Positions 50,993 to 62,481 of a stretch of 64,000 bases of DNA are shown piece after piece; the first letter of the stretch is position 1, and each line of letters begins with the position of its first letter. This DNA comes from Petrosia ficiformis (taxonomy: Eukaryota > Porifera > Demospongiae > Haplosclerida > Petrosiidae). The translations under genes and the position numbers were made by a program. The DNA lies in NCBI GenBank assembly GCA_947044365.1, contig OX345648.1:2254501-2318500 (forward strand), written 5' to 3'. The notes beneath the pieces were generated by a model. The model saw nothing but the letters and a program-made list of their open reading frames with translations. It had not been told where the DNA came from and ran no database searches.

Positions 50993-52139
50993 AGGTTGTA
51001 CTAGGGGGAGGGGTAGATGAAACTCCAATCGGTTTCTAGTCTTGCCAGCTTCTTGCTGCATACAATCTGGTTCAATTCTGTTCTGTATCTTTTGGAAGCC
51101 ACACCCACCCGGGGGTATAATTATTGGGCCTAAATGTTTTCAGAAACGGGTGGTGGGTGGGAAACCCCGGCAGGGTAACTGTAGTTGTCTGAGAAAGATC
51201 GGAGTTTGATAGTGCCTAGAAAGGTAGATTTTATAGTTTCACTGAAAAGCTACAGAATTCAGCCTCTTGTAACTATAAAAGTTAAGGTAGTACTAGGGAG
51301 TGGGCGGATGCGACTCCAATCACTTTCAAAATAGAATATTATATAATATGACTCTAACCTGGTCTAATAGCAACCTTCATATCTTCTGATCAGCTTTATA
51401 TTGTCCTGTAATTGAAGAAATATGGTTAAAATCGCCATTTTTCCAATCGCAATAAGTACAAAACCACGAAAGCCACGCCCACCAATCATGGCGTGCGCGC
51501 ACAAGTATTTTGAGAAAACAAATAGAGCCGTTTTCTGAAAATTCATTTTACTTTTATACTTACAAGAGGCTGAAGAAAGCTGAATTCTGTAGCTTTTCAC
51601 TGAAACCATAAAATTTACCTTTCTAGACACTATCAAACTCCGATCTTTCTCAGAGAGCAACTACAGTTACCCTGCCAGGGTTTCCCACCTACCGCCCGCT
51701 CCACCACCCGAAGGGTGTGTTTAGCTTTGTTTCTGAAATAAACTATCAGTGAAAACATTTAGGCCCAATAATTATCCCCCGGGTGGGTGTGGCTTCCAAA
51801 AGATACAGAATTTAACTAGATTGTATGCAGCAAGAAGCTGGCAAGACTAGAAACCGATTGGAGTTTCAACTACCCCTCCCCCTAGTACAACCTTGAATGA
51901 ATTTGCAGAAAACGGTTATAATACATTGTACTTGGTGCACGCCATGTATGGTGGGCGTGGCTTCGTGGTTTTGTACTTATTGCGATTGAGATTTTATATA
52001 CATTTTATCAATTCCAGGACACTATAAAGGTGATTAGAAGATATGAAGGTTGGTATTACATCCAATTTTACTCATATTATATTATATTGTATTTTGAAAG
52101 TGATTGGAGTCGCATCCGCCCACTCCCTAGTACCACCTT
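50993..52139. mobile_element. Nested inverted self-insertion of an AAGGTnGTACTAGGG-ended element
   Basis: Segment order is 1L (50993-51282), 2L (51283-51544), 1R (51545-51895), 2R (51896-52139), with 1R the reverse complement of 1L and 2R of 2L. The simplest reading is an outer element (1L+2R, ~534 bp) interrupted by a reverse copy of itself (51283-51895). All four boundaries begin AAGGT(T/A)GTACTAGGG or end CCCTAGTAC(A/C)ACCTT. No ORF. Confidence 0.65.
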
Positions 52140-52281
52140 AATAACAAGAGTAAACGCAACGGTCAGGCCACGCCTGACTAAATAATATAGAAACATGTTC
52201 AAAAATGAAAGAGGATGTAGGAATTGTAATAACAAATAATCATAATATTGCAGTAAATTTTGAGTACTGTCTCCTTTTGGA

Positions 52282-52471
52282 CACCGTTCCTGCTGAAAAT
52301 ATCAGTACTGTAAATGAAACAGAATAGTCATCACGTATTTGATCAAAAATTTACCTGAATTCTTTAAAAATAGAATCGTTCCTGCAGAAAATATTAGTAC
52401 TGCAAATGAAACAGAATAGTCATCACGTATTTGATCAAAGGTTTACCTGAATTCTTCAAAAATAGAATTGA
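52282..52471. repeat. Two-copy direct tandem repeat (~95 bp)
   Basis: CGTTCCTGC(T/A)GAAAATAT(C/T)AGTACTG through TTTACCTGAATTCTT(T/C)AAAAATAGAAT occurs twice back to back with few differences. Confidence 0.75.
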
Positions 52472-52479
52472 AACAAGAA

Positions 52480-52790
52480 TAATAAAAAACATTTCAAAAA
52501 ATGAAAGAGTATGTAGGGATATATATCAAAACCGAAAAAGCACAGGAACAAGATGGCTTTGGCAACAAAATGAAATACCACTTCCACATAACAACCGTAC
52601 ATAAGTATCATTTCTTTGTGTTTGCCTTCACTTAAGTTGTCTATTCTTATGTAGGGTTGTTATGTGGAAGTGGTATTTCATTTTGTTGCCAAAGCCATCT
52701 TGTTCCTGTGCTTTTTCGGTTTTGATATAGCTATATCCCTACATACTCTTTCATTTTTTTAAATGTTTTTTATTATAAATTTTATAAATA
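52480..52790. mobile_element. Hairpin element
   Basis: Arms of ~130 bp: AAATGAAAGAGTATGTAGGGAT...AATACCACTTCCACATAACAAC and its near-exact complement, with a ~45-bp loop around 52600-52645. Fragments of the same family occur near 36600-36710, 49480-49690 and 56020-56110. Confidence 0.7.
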
Positions 52791-52825
52791 GCTCCTCTAT
52801 GTGTGATTGTTGTAGCTTTGTTATA

Positions 52826-53110
52826 CTATCCCCATGAAACAATGTAGTAGGTCCTTTCAGGCTCAAATAAAGGCGTGCCTTGGTTCAGATAAAACCCTGT
52901 ACAGTTTGCAACTCCCAAAGAACTTGTTTCAACATACATTGCATCATAGTTATCTGGTTGTAAAATTAAGTTTTTGTTCGTTTTGAAAGTTGTTGAAGTC
53001 AAATGGATGTCACATGATGTAATTGAAACAAGCATTTCTTTTGCTTTGTTGGACTCAATTACAAATCCTTCATTAGAAATAAAATTATTCTGAGATATAT
53101 TTATATGCAA
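52826..53110 (-). pseudogene. Possible beta-helix repeat fragment
   Basis: 94 open codons beginning MHINISQNNFISNEGFVIES, with the short N-I-(S/T)...N-N-F-I pattern typical of parallel beta-helix rungs. Same strand as the decayed TM segment at 50100-50960 and upstream of it in that orientation. No clear donor or acceptor. It could be the extracellular part of the same dead gene or unrelated. Confidence 0.35.
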
Positions 53111-54848
53111 ATAAAATAAACAGTATTTCTTTATTAATTTGAAGAAGATTTGAATGGCAATCTGGTCTAGCTATATACAAGAGATATAATAAAAAGGAAG
53201 AGACTATATTGTTACTAGTCAGCTGATGGCATTAGTCGATCATTAATTAATATCATTAAAGTAACTGTTGCCAATCGTGTGAGATACCCATTATTTTGAG
53301 AAGGTGGTTGACGTAATGATGAACCCACATTAATGTGAGATGCATAAATGAAGCCACCCATAATGTTATAATTAAGTAATGTCTAATGTGTAACAGAGTG
53401 CTAATTGATTAATAAATCATGATCAAACTAAATAGATTTTAATAGGATTCCCATGATTGTGTCCTCAAAATCATATATATATAAATTTAGTGTTTTCTCA
53501 TTTATATACCTATTCCGCTATTTACTCGGGGGGAAAAGCTTAAACGTATATCACCATCAGCACAAACCAAAAAACATCAATACGTAAGCCAAGTTCACTT
53601 TGGATGATTCATTAATTTTTGGATTAAACATTCTAGGTATCAGTGCACCTGATTACTTAACAGACTTTCAACCCGTAACAAGATTCCAGAAATGATCCAT
53701 GGACAGTATCTAGGCTTGCCACTCTGTAATTAAACCACTGACTCTTTGACACACATTATCAACTGGAATACAAAGCACTTCATCATAAATTCATATATAG
53801 ACGCATTGTCCTGTCAGATCATGTACTTTAATAGATGTGACAAGGTCAGAGGATGATGTGCCTTGCACAGTAGGCCACACATCAAGTCATGATGTAAAGC
53901 TTTATTTTTACTATTAATGCATTTAAAATTGATATTACTATGCCTAAATTGCTTCAAATACTTTTTATTCATATTAATTACTATTAGCCCAACAAAATAA
54001 TCCAAAATGCTAATAGTGTATTTTGTAATCTTTTGTTACAGGTCTTTAGGAGGAGCTCTTCGAGTTTTGCAATATCCTACAAGAGAATATAGTATGTCAA
54101 CTAACAAACAACACATTGATTTATAATTCATGTACACAAGTTTAAACTGGGTATATATACATTCAACAGGTATAGCCAGGAATTCAAAAGATGGGAGACA
54201 CCAATGAAATTTTAAGCTAATTAATTATTTATGAGGTGTGTGGTCACTTAATTAGTGCGGTAATTTTAAAATGACGGATGAAAGAAAGAGACCTACATGT
54301 AGGAATAAGGTATATACATGCAGTACATATGATCTACTGTTAATACACACTAATAATAATTAAGTGAACAACAAGCAATTTTCAAAAGGGGGTTTCTAGA
54401 AAACCCTGAAAACCCACCCCACTATGCCCCTGCATTCTGACTATCAGTGATCTCACTGAAGCACAGAACGAACCACTGTGCCACGTTATAAAATATATTA
54501 TAATTAATTACTAGAGGTTGTGGTCACAATTAACAGAGGTGTGTCTTATAGTTTACCATATGGCAAAGATGAAACGTAATCAACGAAATAGTTCAGGTAC
54601 ATAGACAGTGCATATAGCTATGCCATTACATGCACAATAAACATCCCATACAATATCATATCATCCCCAACCCTATGTCATTTTCTACTGGACTGTGGAT
54701 TATTTAGAATCAAAATATTATGACTGATGTTTAAACAGATGAATTATTTCTTTAACATAATACATGTAGTTAGTAGGAGTGTGGGTACACTATTATTATA
54801 AGCACATGGGATAGAGACACGGTCAATGTATGGAGGATGCAGTATAAA
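53111..54848. other. Intergenic stretch, nothing firm
   Basis: AT-rich. A 54043-54093 segment has acceptor- and donor-like borders (TTTTGTTACAG / GTATGTC), but no gene to join it to. Confidence 0.3.
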
Positions 54849-55068
54849 TGAAGTTTAGGTTTCGTAATTAATGTATACCACAGTGACAAGAGAGTGGTCC
54901 AATGAACCATAGGCCAATAGGGGCCAACTACCTCTGTCATGGAACGTTAAGGTTTTGTTTTAAAATTTTAACATAAGACTATAACAGAGGTATGGTTCAG
55001 CAGACCACGATGACCACCCCCTTGTCGCTGTGGCACATATTAATTACAGAACCTCAACTTCACTTATA
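54849..55068. repeat. Hairpin repeat
   Basis: AGTTTAGGTTTCGTAATTAATGT...CAGTGACAAG...CCTCTGT is mirrored by ACAGAGG...CTTGTCGCTGTGG...ATTAATTACAGAACCTCAACTT, with an AT-rich loop near 54955. Confidence 0.55.
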
Positions 55069-55377
55069 CCGACATGCAATCAATAACCCAAAGAGGGAAA
55101 CAGGAAAACAAATATGGTGACAGGGATTGCCATACATGCACCCTAATCTGATGAACGAACGTAGCTTTCTAGGAACAGTTAATGAGTTATTCTGTCTGAT
55201 GTAACAATGGTTCCTGTCCAGCCTCTTCTCTGATTTAGATAACACTTGTGCTCTTAATGTGTTTACTAACTCTTTCAACACTTTATGTTTGCCAGATACA
55301 GATAATTGGTGAAAGTGTATTATTGATCATATACTGACTAAATTAATATAGATTTTATTTCTTTGTTCATGTTTTTG

Positions 55378-55547
55378 TGATTAATTTTGAGCTTTATGGA
55401 AACGAAATAATAGTTCTGTTCACAGAACGTATCGGCCAGAGAGCTTTCTTCAGCTACTTACAGCTCATTATAAGTAGCTGAAGAAGGCTGTCAGGCCGAA
55501 ACTTTCTGTTCATTATTTCATTTCCATAAAGATCAAAATTAATCACG
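55378..55547. repeat. Hairpin repeat downstream of the CNPY-like gene
   Basis: TTAATTTTGAGCTTTATGGA / CCATAAAGATCAAAATTAAT outer arms and an AGCTACTTA...TAAGTAGCT inner stem. Confidence 0.55.
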
Positions 55548-55671
55548 AAGAATATATACTGACTGTTACATAATTATATAAAAGTAGTAAATGTAAGGAA
55601 GTAAATAAAGGAAGATTAAAAGAAGGGAGAGAGGCGAGAGGACAGTGACCCCTTATAGTGATGTGTAATTA

Positions 55672-58600
55672 CTAACCACTCAAATAATAACACAGCTGTT
55701 TCTCAATGTCCTTCTCTTTTGATTTGAAGAGATCAATTATGTCATCATCAAATTTAGAAACAAAATCCTTGCACTAAAAAAAGATGTATAATTATATATA
55801 TATTAGTATTATTTTTGGACCTTTTCTATTCATTTATAAATTAATGTAGTACACTATTTAACTTGAGATTCAATATAATAATATTATTCATGTTTTATAT
55901 ATTGCATATAAATCATGTACTATGCTGCCATGACAAATTAACTGTTTGGTGTATATTTTGCATTTACATCTCATACAAAATGATGTGTGATTTGCTGTTT
56001 GTAGGTGTGGTCACATGAATTATATGGAAGTAATACTCTCCCAATGTTGTTTACATACTGTCTTGGTCTTGATATCACTACATGTCTTTCATTTTGTTTT
56101 ATTCTTGAGAATTGTTTAATGGACAGGTTGAACGTTCACAATATAATCATTGTGCAAAGATATATAGCTCATAAAGCTTGAATAAAATATTACCAATTAG
56201 TCAATATACCTAAAGTCAGTTCACATTCACAATGACTTCAAAATTAGGATGTGATGACATTATATGTAATATATATAGTGTATAGTTTAATTTTATAAGG
56301 TTAAGACATGATTATACTGTAACTAAATAATGAAGCAATGGACTGAAATTTGACATGCATAATTATATGAAAATGGTGCAGGAAAAAAGATTGTTGGCCA
56401 TTCCAAACTAAAGTTATGAACATTTTATAAGAGGTCACAGTGAATGTAATGACCTTTACATAATGCTAAATAGAAAGTTAATGTTTGGATAATCACAAAT
56501 AGTAAACATCTCATTTAGTGAAAGAAAAACAATATGATATTATAAACCACAAACTACTTTCATTTTCAAACAGTTCTTTACCACATCATATAAATTAATT
56601 ATCATCATTATGTGAGTATAGAATAACAACTACCTTAGGCCTAATACTAATTGTGTCACTATTTTTAATCGCTTAGATTTAGCATGCATTATTTTTACTG
56701 AATTCTGAGTCATGCCTATATAATACCGTAAATCGGGAATATTTCGTCTCTAAAATATTTCGAATTTTTATTTTTCAAATGCATAAATTTTCATACGTGC
56801 GTACGTTATTATTTCCGAATACCGTTTATTTCCGAATACCCGTTTATTTTCGAATTTTTAAATTTCGTATGCATACTGTTATACGAAAATCGAAATTTTC
56901 TCGAATTATGGTATGACATCATTAGTGATTGTTACGTCAGTCACTAAAATAAGTAGAGTTAAGGTATAGTACATGTACATAAAGGTATAATTATATAGTA
57001 ATATTAATTTTATATTACTTAGTGACTTACTGCATCTGTGAGTTCCTTCATAGTACTAGAATCAATACGTACATTGTTAAGTGTTACACTCTCCCCAGCA
57101 CGTGAATTGAACCTAACATAACTCTTTTTTCCAGTATCGTCCTCAGATAGAGCATAATTATTCATCTCATCACTGTGAGAAGTAATGTGATACAAATAAT
57201 ATCAATGGATGAACAGAAATCTGATATAAGCAGATGATGGAATATTTATGTTAACTTTATTTGTCTGAGGTACTTTCTTTATGTTCCCACTATGAAATAA
57301 TGAAAGCCCAATGCATTTGTTACATGACGGGCACACTGATTTAATTTCAATAATAAATATAGTTTGATTAGTTGGTGTGTACATGTACATGCAGCAGAGC
57401 ATGCTAACATGGTATATTTGTAGTATTAGTGTTGCCAGTATAGCTACAACCTCAAAAACAGCATGGCAAGGAGGATTGTAAGTACATGCGCATGTGTATA
57501 TGCAGTGTTCTACCTGTTTTGTGGACAAATCACATGCATGAAATAAAATAGAATGTAACTGTCATGATAAAGCTTAGACCCAGTGCTCATTGTCGTACTT
57601 CAATTTTACTTCATTTCCAGCAGTGTTGTGACAGCAATAGCCTTCAAACAAGATGAGTTGTGTCCCCATTTATTTGTTTGCTATCAGAAGTGTTATTAAA
57701 GTTGTGAAACAGTAACCACAAATTATCAAAATTTTCAAACTGAAATGATTTAGAAAAAGCCAATTGTTATTTTTTCAATCTTTGGACAATATGGTCAGAC
57801 ATGAGATGATAGTAATAGATAATAGTAAAGATTACATATTTCAAGATAACAGTATTAGTAATAGGTTAAAAAAACTGAGATAATAGTAATAGCAGACAGT
57901 CAAGTAATAGTAATAATTGACCTTAAGTATATGCTCAATTATAGTAGACACATTTTAGTATTAGAGGAAACTTTTCTAGACATAAAGGTGCAGACTTACT
58001 AATTCTGTCTTTGAAAAATCACGAATGTTAAATACAATGGTCATTTAGTTTAAAATATCTAAGAAACCTCAATACTATAGTAATCCATAATAGTAACACT
58101 GACTTAGGCAGTAATAGTACCACATTAGGAGGTACATGTGTATTAGTAATAATAACTGATTTTTAAGGTAATAGTAATATATTACATAGAGTTAGGAGGT
58201 AATATAATAATATACAAGTGTATAAGGTAATAGTAATTAATATATCACGTTGTAATTAGTGTTGTTTTAGTTAACTATAACTAAAACCTAGTAAGGGATT
58301 TATTACTTTTAGTTAATGAAACTATAACTAAATTACAAGTCTACTATAATAAATATAGCTAACTATAATAAGAATTGGTCAATAATGGGCACTTTTATAG
58401 TTAGTTAACTAAAACTAAAACCCTTTTAGTAAGCCTAATATTGTTCAAACTATAACTAGTTTGAGAAACCAGTCATATTATAACTAAAAGTAGTCACAAA
58501 ACTAATTGTAATGTAATGTCTGAATCTGGTATCTCATTCAAAGTAACAGTGTTCATAATTTTGGTGGAAATTTGGGAAGACACAGACAATCTGATTACTC

Positions 58601-59050
58601 TACACTCTGTCAACATGATGTTCATACAACACATGTACACATGTAGTGATATATACTTAGAGGTGGTTCCAAGCCACCTGATTTCTCTTATAATACTGTA
58701 CACTACAAAAGTCATACCAGATATTCTCTGTGAGTTCAATGAGGTGTGTCTCGCTTCCTGCATAACGAACTGCTCTCTTTTCTCGTCCTCCGATGTCAAT
58801 GGTCTTTTTGGGGTCAGTATTCTTGATTTTATACTGAATTTCGTCAACAACTGCTTTGCATGCTGCAAACAAAAGTTGTGTATAAGTCATGAATATAATA
58901 TATATATTATATATATATATATATAATACTACAGAAATTAACTAATAAAGGACAGAAATATGATCTACCTCCACATAGAGCCTCTTTAGTACTTGCTTCT
59001 ATGTTATTTAACAAGAAACACAACAAAGCTACAGCTAGTAATGACTTCAT
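55672..59050 (-). CDS. Canopy (CNPY2-like) saposin-fold ER protein, four exons
   Basis: Exons on the minus strand: 59050-58969, 58862-58718, 57172-57031 and 55773-55672 (156 residues plus TAG). All junctions are GT-AG and in frame. Residues 1-~20 (MKSLLAVALLCFLLNNIEAS) form a signal peptide. The mature start ALCGACKAVVDE matches CNPY2 YCGACRALVDE, including the CxxC (Cys26, Cys29). NTDPKKTIDIGG, VRYAGSETHLIEL and the ENICDEM junction follow the family closely. Further cysteines are in CKDF and QLC near the end. Canopy proteins are ER-resident and act in folding of receptors such as LDLR or in FGF signalling; that role is inferred. The C-terminus ends YYLSG without an obvious HDEL/KDEL signal. 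Start chosen as the only ATG giving a signal peptide. Confidence 0.88.
56731..56915. repeat. Inverted-repeat element within a CNPY intron
   Basis: TACCGTAAATCGGGAATATTTCG on the left and CGAAATTTTCTCGAATTATGGTA on the right, with repeated TTTCCGAATACCG/TTTTCGAATTT units between. No ORF. Confidence 0.5.
57795..58250. repeat. AATAGTA-rich low-complexity tract in a CNPY intron
   Basis: Dense degenerate (TAGTAATAA)n units for about 450 bp between exons 2 and 3. Nothing coding. Confidence 0.6.
58255..58450 (+). repeat. TTTTAGTTAACTATAACTAAAA-family repeat
   Basis: Starts TAGTGTTGTTTTAGTTAACT and ends TAACTAAAACTAAAACCC. Opposite orientation to 31135-31316. Confidence 0.55.
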
Positions 59051-59483
59051 CTCGACACATCAATGTGAGTTTGCTCACGTGTATATACAGACGTGAAGAC
59101 ACTGCCACACCTATTTTGTGCGTATATTATGTTCCCATGACACGCCTATATCTAGCCTACGCCCTTACTCTTAACGAAGGATTATAGGTTAGTAGCGAGT
59201 TAGTAATACTAATAATAATAATAGTTTTTAGAGTAAATAATCCGCATAACAGTAAGTATTATAGAAACACCGCGCTCTAGTATCTAGTAGCTCGTAGAGT
59301 GGGAGGGGGTGGCTACTCCACAACTCAGTAAGGTCATGTATTGGTTGACATGAAACTGTCCTGTTTGATGATAGATGTGTAATTGTCAACACATCTAAAT
59401 AATAGAAAAACAATTATATTATTATTATTGTTACTATTATTACACAATTATTATTGTCTTCCTTTAGCTTAAGGTGCTCAAGT
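59051..59483. promoter_or_regulatory. Candidate bidirectional promoter between the CNPY-like and subtilase-like genes
   Basis: 433 bp separate the two start codons, which point away from each other. TTATTGTCTTCCTTTAG at 59451-59467 looks like a 3' splice site, so the subtilase gene may have a 5'UTR intron here. No TATA box stands out. Confidence 0.45.
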
Positions 59484-62252
59484 ATGGCAAGAGCTACTGT
59501 TGATTCTTCCAAGACCACTACTAAGTTGGACGTCCTTGACCTCTCAACTGTAAATATACGCGAATCGATTTCCCCAATAAAGCGAATACAGGACCATATG
59601 AAAGAGAAATTCTCATCAGTCACTCAGATAAAAAAAGTAGTAAGTTGTGGTTTATTGAAATGTTTTCGTAATAAAAAGCTTATTACAAACATATATTTTC
59701 CATTCTGGATTTTACTTAGTCTAATACCAGAGGATGATAAAAAGTGTTTAACTATCGGGGAAATTGTGGTTTCACCAGATAATGAAAATATTATACCATC
59801 ATGGGCTGAAAGACAACTGGAAAAACTAGAATGGGCTGAAACATATCGCACAACCAATAAACATCATATACATGTAATGCCAGAATGGGTTATACAGTTG
59901 TGTCGAGAACTATGCATTGTGGTTGGCAAAGGCTGCCTTAAAATAGAGCGCCTCATTGTAGTTGTGAACTCACGGAGTTCAACATACATCATCAATGGAA
60001 TGCGAAACAAACTCCTTCAGTTTGGGATCAGTTGTATCACATGTAAACTGCAAATAAACATCACTGGCATCACTAGCACTTATTTTGATGATCGAGAATT
60101 GAGAAGATTACGAATAGAGCCTGGTGATGAATTCAAATTTTTTCGTTCATTCGCCTGGGATGAAGAAGACAAGATTCCTTACATGTCATCATTGATTGAA
60201 GACCTACATGTAGATATTCTGTGTAATGAAGAGACTAATGAGAGTCCACATACCATGTTTATAAATAGGATTTGCGGCTGTCAATATTTAAGGGAAGTAG
60301 TAAATCATAAGGCAAAAGAAGCTGGTGATGGTATTTTGATAGCTACTCTGGGATATGGATATGACTTCACTACCTGTACATCTATAGGTACTGACTTGCC
60401 ACTAATTGATGCTAAGAATTGTGCTAGTGAAACTGCTCCAGTCTCTTATCAAGACCCAATCATTCTGCATGAGATCACAAGAATTGCTCCTAAATCTCAC
60501 CTGGTCTTGTGCCAAACAGCTTATTTTGATGGTACTATCATTAATGGGGCTACAGCTAAAGCTATCAACTGGTTAAGAGACCAATGGAGTAATATATGGC
60601 AAAACAAATATGACAATCTCATTATCCTTATACCTTATGGAGGTCAGTATATGGAGGATGAAATGATAGCTATCTATAAGGCTATTGATGAGGGGATTAA
60701 TGTAGTCTGTACAGCAGGTGATGGAGGAAAGGTAGTCTTCCCAGCAGCTCTAGGGAATGTCATTTCAGTGGGTCTTGTAAATGACTTACCAAATGGTAGG
60801 GAAATTGATGTATTCGTGAGCTGTCAAAGTGTACATAACCACAAGTGTAGTTGTAGTACTGCTGCAGCTCTAGTGACTGGGTTATTATCTCTTCTGCTCT
60901 CTCGTATCAATTCAATAATTAAATCATCATCCAAGCTGACTAATCCCCTTAGTAAAGAGATTGCTGATTCAATTAAGAGAGTACGTGGGTATACACATAC
61001 TTGTGTGATTCGTGAGCTTCTAATTAATGAAAGTAATGGAAAACATTGTCCTTGGAGGGGATATGGAGATGGGAAAGAACTTTTTCAGAAACTTTTAAAC
61101 ATTGATGATGACCAGCTTTTATCAAAAATGGCCGATGTACTTCTCCTGAAACATCCAAAACCGGAAAAAGGAACCACACCCAAAAATCCAAAAATTATTC
61201 CAATCACTGATGAGAATAGAGATATATTGTATCATGGTCTCACTGGTCAAAATATTGTTTTGGCTGTCATTGACAGTGACTTCCCTGTCCCTGAAGAAAA
61301 GCCTGCCCCAGAAAAACATGTCCCTGAAAAAAACTTGGATCTCAAAGAAAAATCTGCCCCTAAAAAAAAGTCTATCCTTAAAGAAACGTCAGTCCTTAAA
61401 GAAAAACCTGTCCCTGAAGAAAACCTTGATCTCGACGAAACTCCTGATCCCATAGAAAACCCTGGCCATAAGGAAAAAAAAGAATTTCATGGAAACATAT
61501 GTACAAATATTGTTTACAATGTCTGTCCAGAAACTAAAGTTCTCTCTATCAAAGACCTTGGCTATATTACTCAAGGAATAAATGAATGCTGCAAGTCTAA
61601 AGAAAATGTAAGTGTTATATCGTGTTCTATGGGCACTTATTGCTTTGACTTGGTATTATGCAAAGCTGTTAGTGAGGCGATCATGGCTGGAAAAATCCTT
61701 GTATTTTCTGCTGGCAATGAGGGACAGAGATTTCGAAACACTATCTCATATCCTGGACGCATTGGAAATGTATTGGTGATAGGAGGGCGAGATCCATTTA
61801 ACAATCCCTTGAACTTTAGTTCTGTGGGAAGAGAACTTGACTTCTTAGCACCTGGTGAGTTGGGTCGCACTGTTAAAGGTACCTCATATGCTGCACCAGT
61901 AATTGCTGGTTACATTGCGTTGCTCCTGGAGTTTATTAAAAGAATGGCAGAGGAAGGTTATAAAATTACAGCATGGTCAATGAACCCAGATACTGAAGAG
62001 TATGAATGGAGAAATATCTCAATTTGGAAGGCAGCTCATAATGTATATGCTATGCGTACTCTTCTCAAGATTCTTGTTCCAAAACCACAAGAGCACTCTG
62101 AAACGATGGGATTTGGTTGTGTTGATTTATCAACAATTTTCCCATCTTATCGTACTAGAAGTGATGTTAAAACTCTTGTTTCAACCTTAGCTATGGATAA
62201 AATACATCTTACATTGCAACACTTCTATCGTAAACAGAACACATTGATATGA
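59484..62252 (+). CDS. Double subtilisin-like (peptidase S8) protein, first domain degenerate
   Basis: 922 codons without introns, from the ATG at 59484 (AAGTATGGC) to TGA. Residues 1-~270: unrecognised. Residues ~280-470: first S8-like domain, in which the Asp site reads TLGYGYD (Gly290 in place of Asp), no His-Gly motif is found, the oxyanion Asn is Asp413 (AGDGG), and the Ser motif is SCSTAAALVTG (Ser458). Residues ~585-850: second S8 domain with Asp597 (VIDSD), His669 (FHGN), Asn745 (SAGNEG) and Ser801 (GTSYAAPVIAG), so catalytically complete. Between Asp597 and His669 lies a ~65-residue stretch of PEEK/LKEK-type repeats, far longer than the usual spacing. No signal peptide is seen, so it is probably intracellular. 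It could be a pseudoenzyme-regulated protease; function unknown. Confidence 0.82.
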   Translation: MARATVDSSKTTTKLDVLDLSTVNIRESISPIKRIQDHMKEKFSSVTQIKKVVSCGLLKCFRNKKLITNIYFPFWILLSLIPEDDKKCLTIGEIVVSPDNENIIPSWAERQLEKLEWAETYRTTNKHHIHVMPEWVIQLCRELCIVVGKGCLKIERLIVVVNSRSSTYIINGMRNKLLQFGISCITCKLQINITGITSTYFDDRELRRLRIEPGDEFKFFRSFAWDEEDKIPYMSSLIEDLHVDILCNEETNESPHTMFINRICGCQYLREVVNHKAKEAGDGILIATLGYGYDFTTCTSIGTDLPLIDAKNCASETAPVSYQDPIILHEITRIAPKSHLVLCQTAYFDGTIINGATAKAINWLRDQWSNIWQNKYDNLIILIPYGGQYMEDEMIAIYKAIDEGINVVCTAGDGGKVVFPAALGNVISVGLVNDLPNGREIDVFVSCQSVHNHKCSCSTAAALVTGLLSLLLSRINSIIKSSSKLTNPLSKEIADSIKRVRGYTHTCVIRELLINESNGKHCPWRGYGDGKELFQKLLNIDDDQLLSKMADVLLLKHPKPEKGTTPKNPKIIPITDENRDILYHGLTGQNIVLAVIDSDFPVPEEKPAPEKHVPEKNLDLKEKSAPKKKSILKETSVLKEKPVPEENLDLDETPDPIENPGHKEKKEFHGNICTNIVYNVCPETKVLSIKDLGYITQGINECCKSKENVSVISCSMGTYCFDLVLCKAVSEAIMAGKILVFSAGNEGQRFRNTISYPGRIGNVLVIGGRDPFNNPLNFSSVGRELDFLAPGELGRTVKGTSYAAPVIAGYIALLLEFIKRMAEEGYKITAWSMNPDTEEYEWRNISIWKAAHNVYAMRTLLKILVPKPQEHSETMGFGCVDLSTIFPSYRTRSDVKTLVSTLAMDKIHLTLQHFYRKQNTLI

Positions 62253-62460
62253 CTTACCCCCACATATAGACACAATGTCCGTTACTTAACTATCATTTTA
62301 TATTTATGCATTTATTACAGACTTAGGATTAGTATTTGTTGTTTTTTTTAAAATACACTTTTAGAGTATTTATATTCGCATTTAAAGTATACATGATTAC
62401 ATGTAGTTGTCAAAGTATTTCCAAAACAAAAAAATGTTTTTAAAATTCTTAATGCGACAG
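62253..62460. other. 3' flank of the subtilase-like gene
   Basis: AT-rich. No canonical AATAAA seen just after the stop. Nothing else recognised. Confidence 0.3.
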
Positions 62461-62481
62461 ACACATGTTCGGAAAACAATT

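Noticed and set aside
52282..52790. Tandem plus hairpin repeats as a CRISPR-like array
   Set aside because: Only two direct copies with no spacers, in a eukaryotic genome.
54043..54093. Plus-strand exon with GTCTTTAGGAGGAGC start
   Set aside because: Splice-like borders only; no neighbouring exon in phase and no recognised family.
59454..59483. Earlier TTG start for the subtilase-like protein
   Set aside because: Non-ATG, and it overlaps a likely splice acceptor (TTCCTTTAG). The ATG at 59484 is in a better context.
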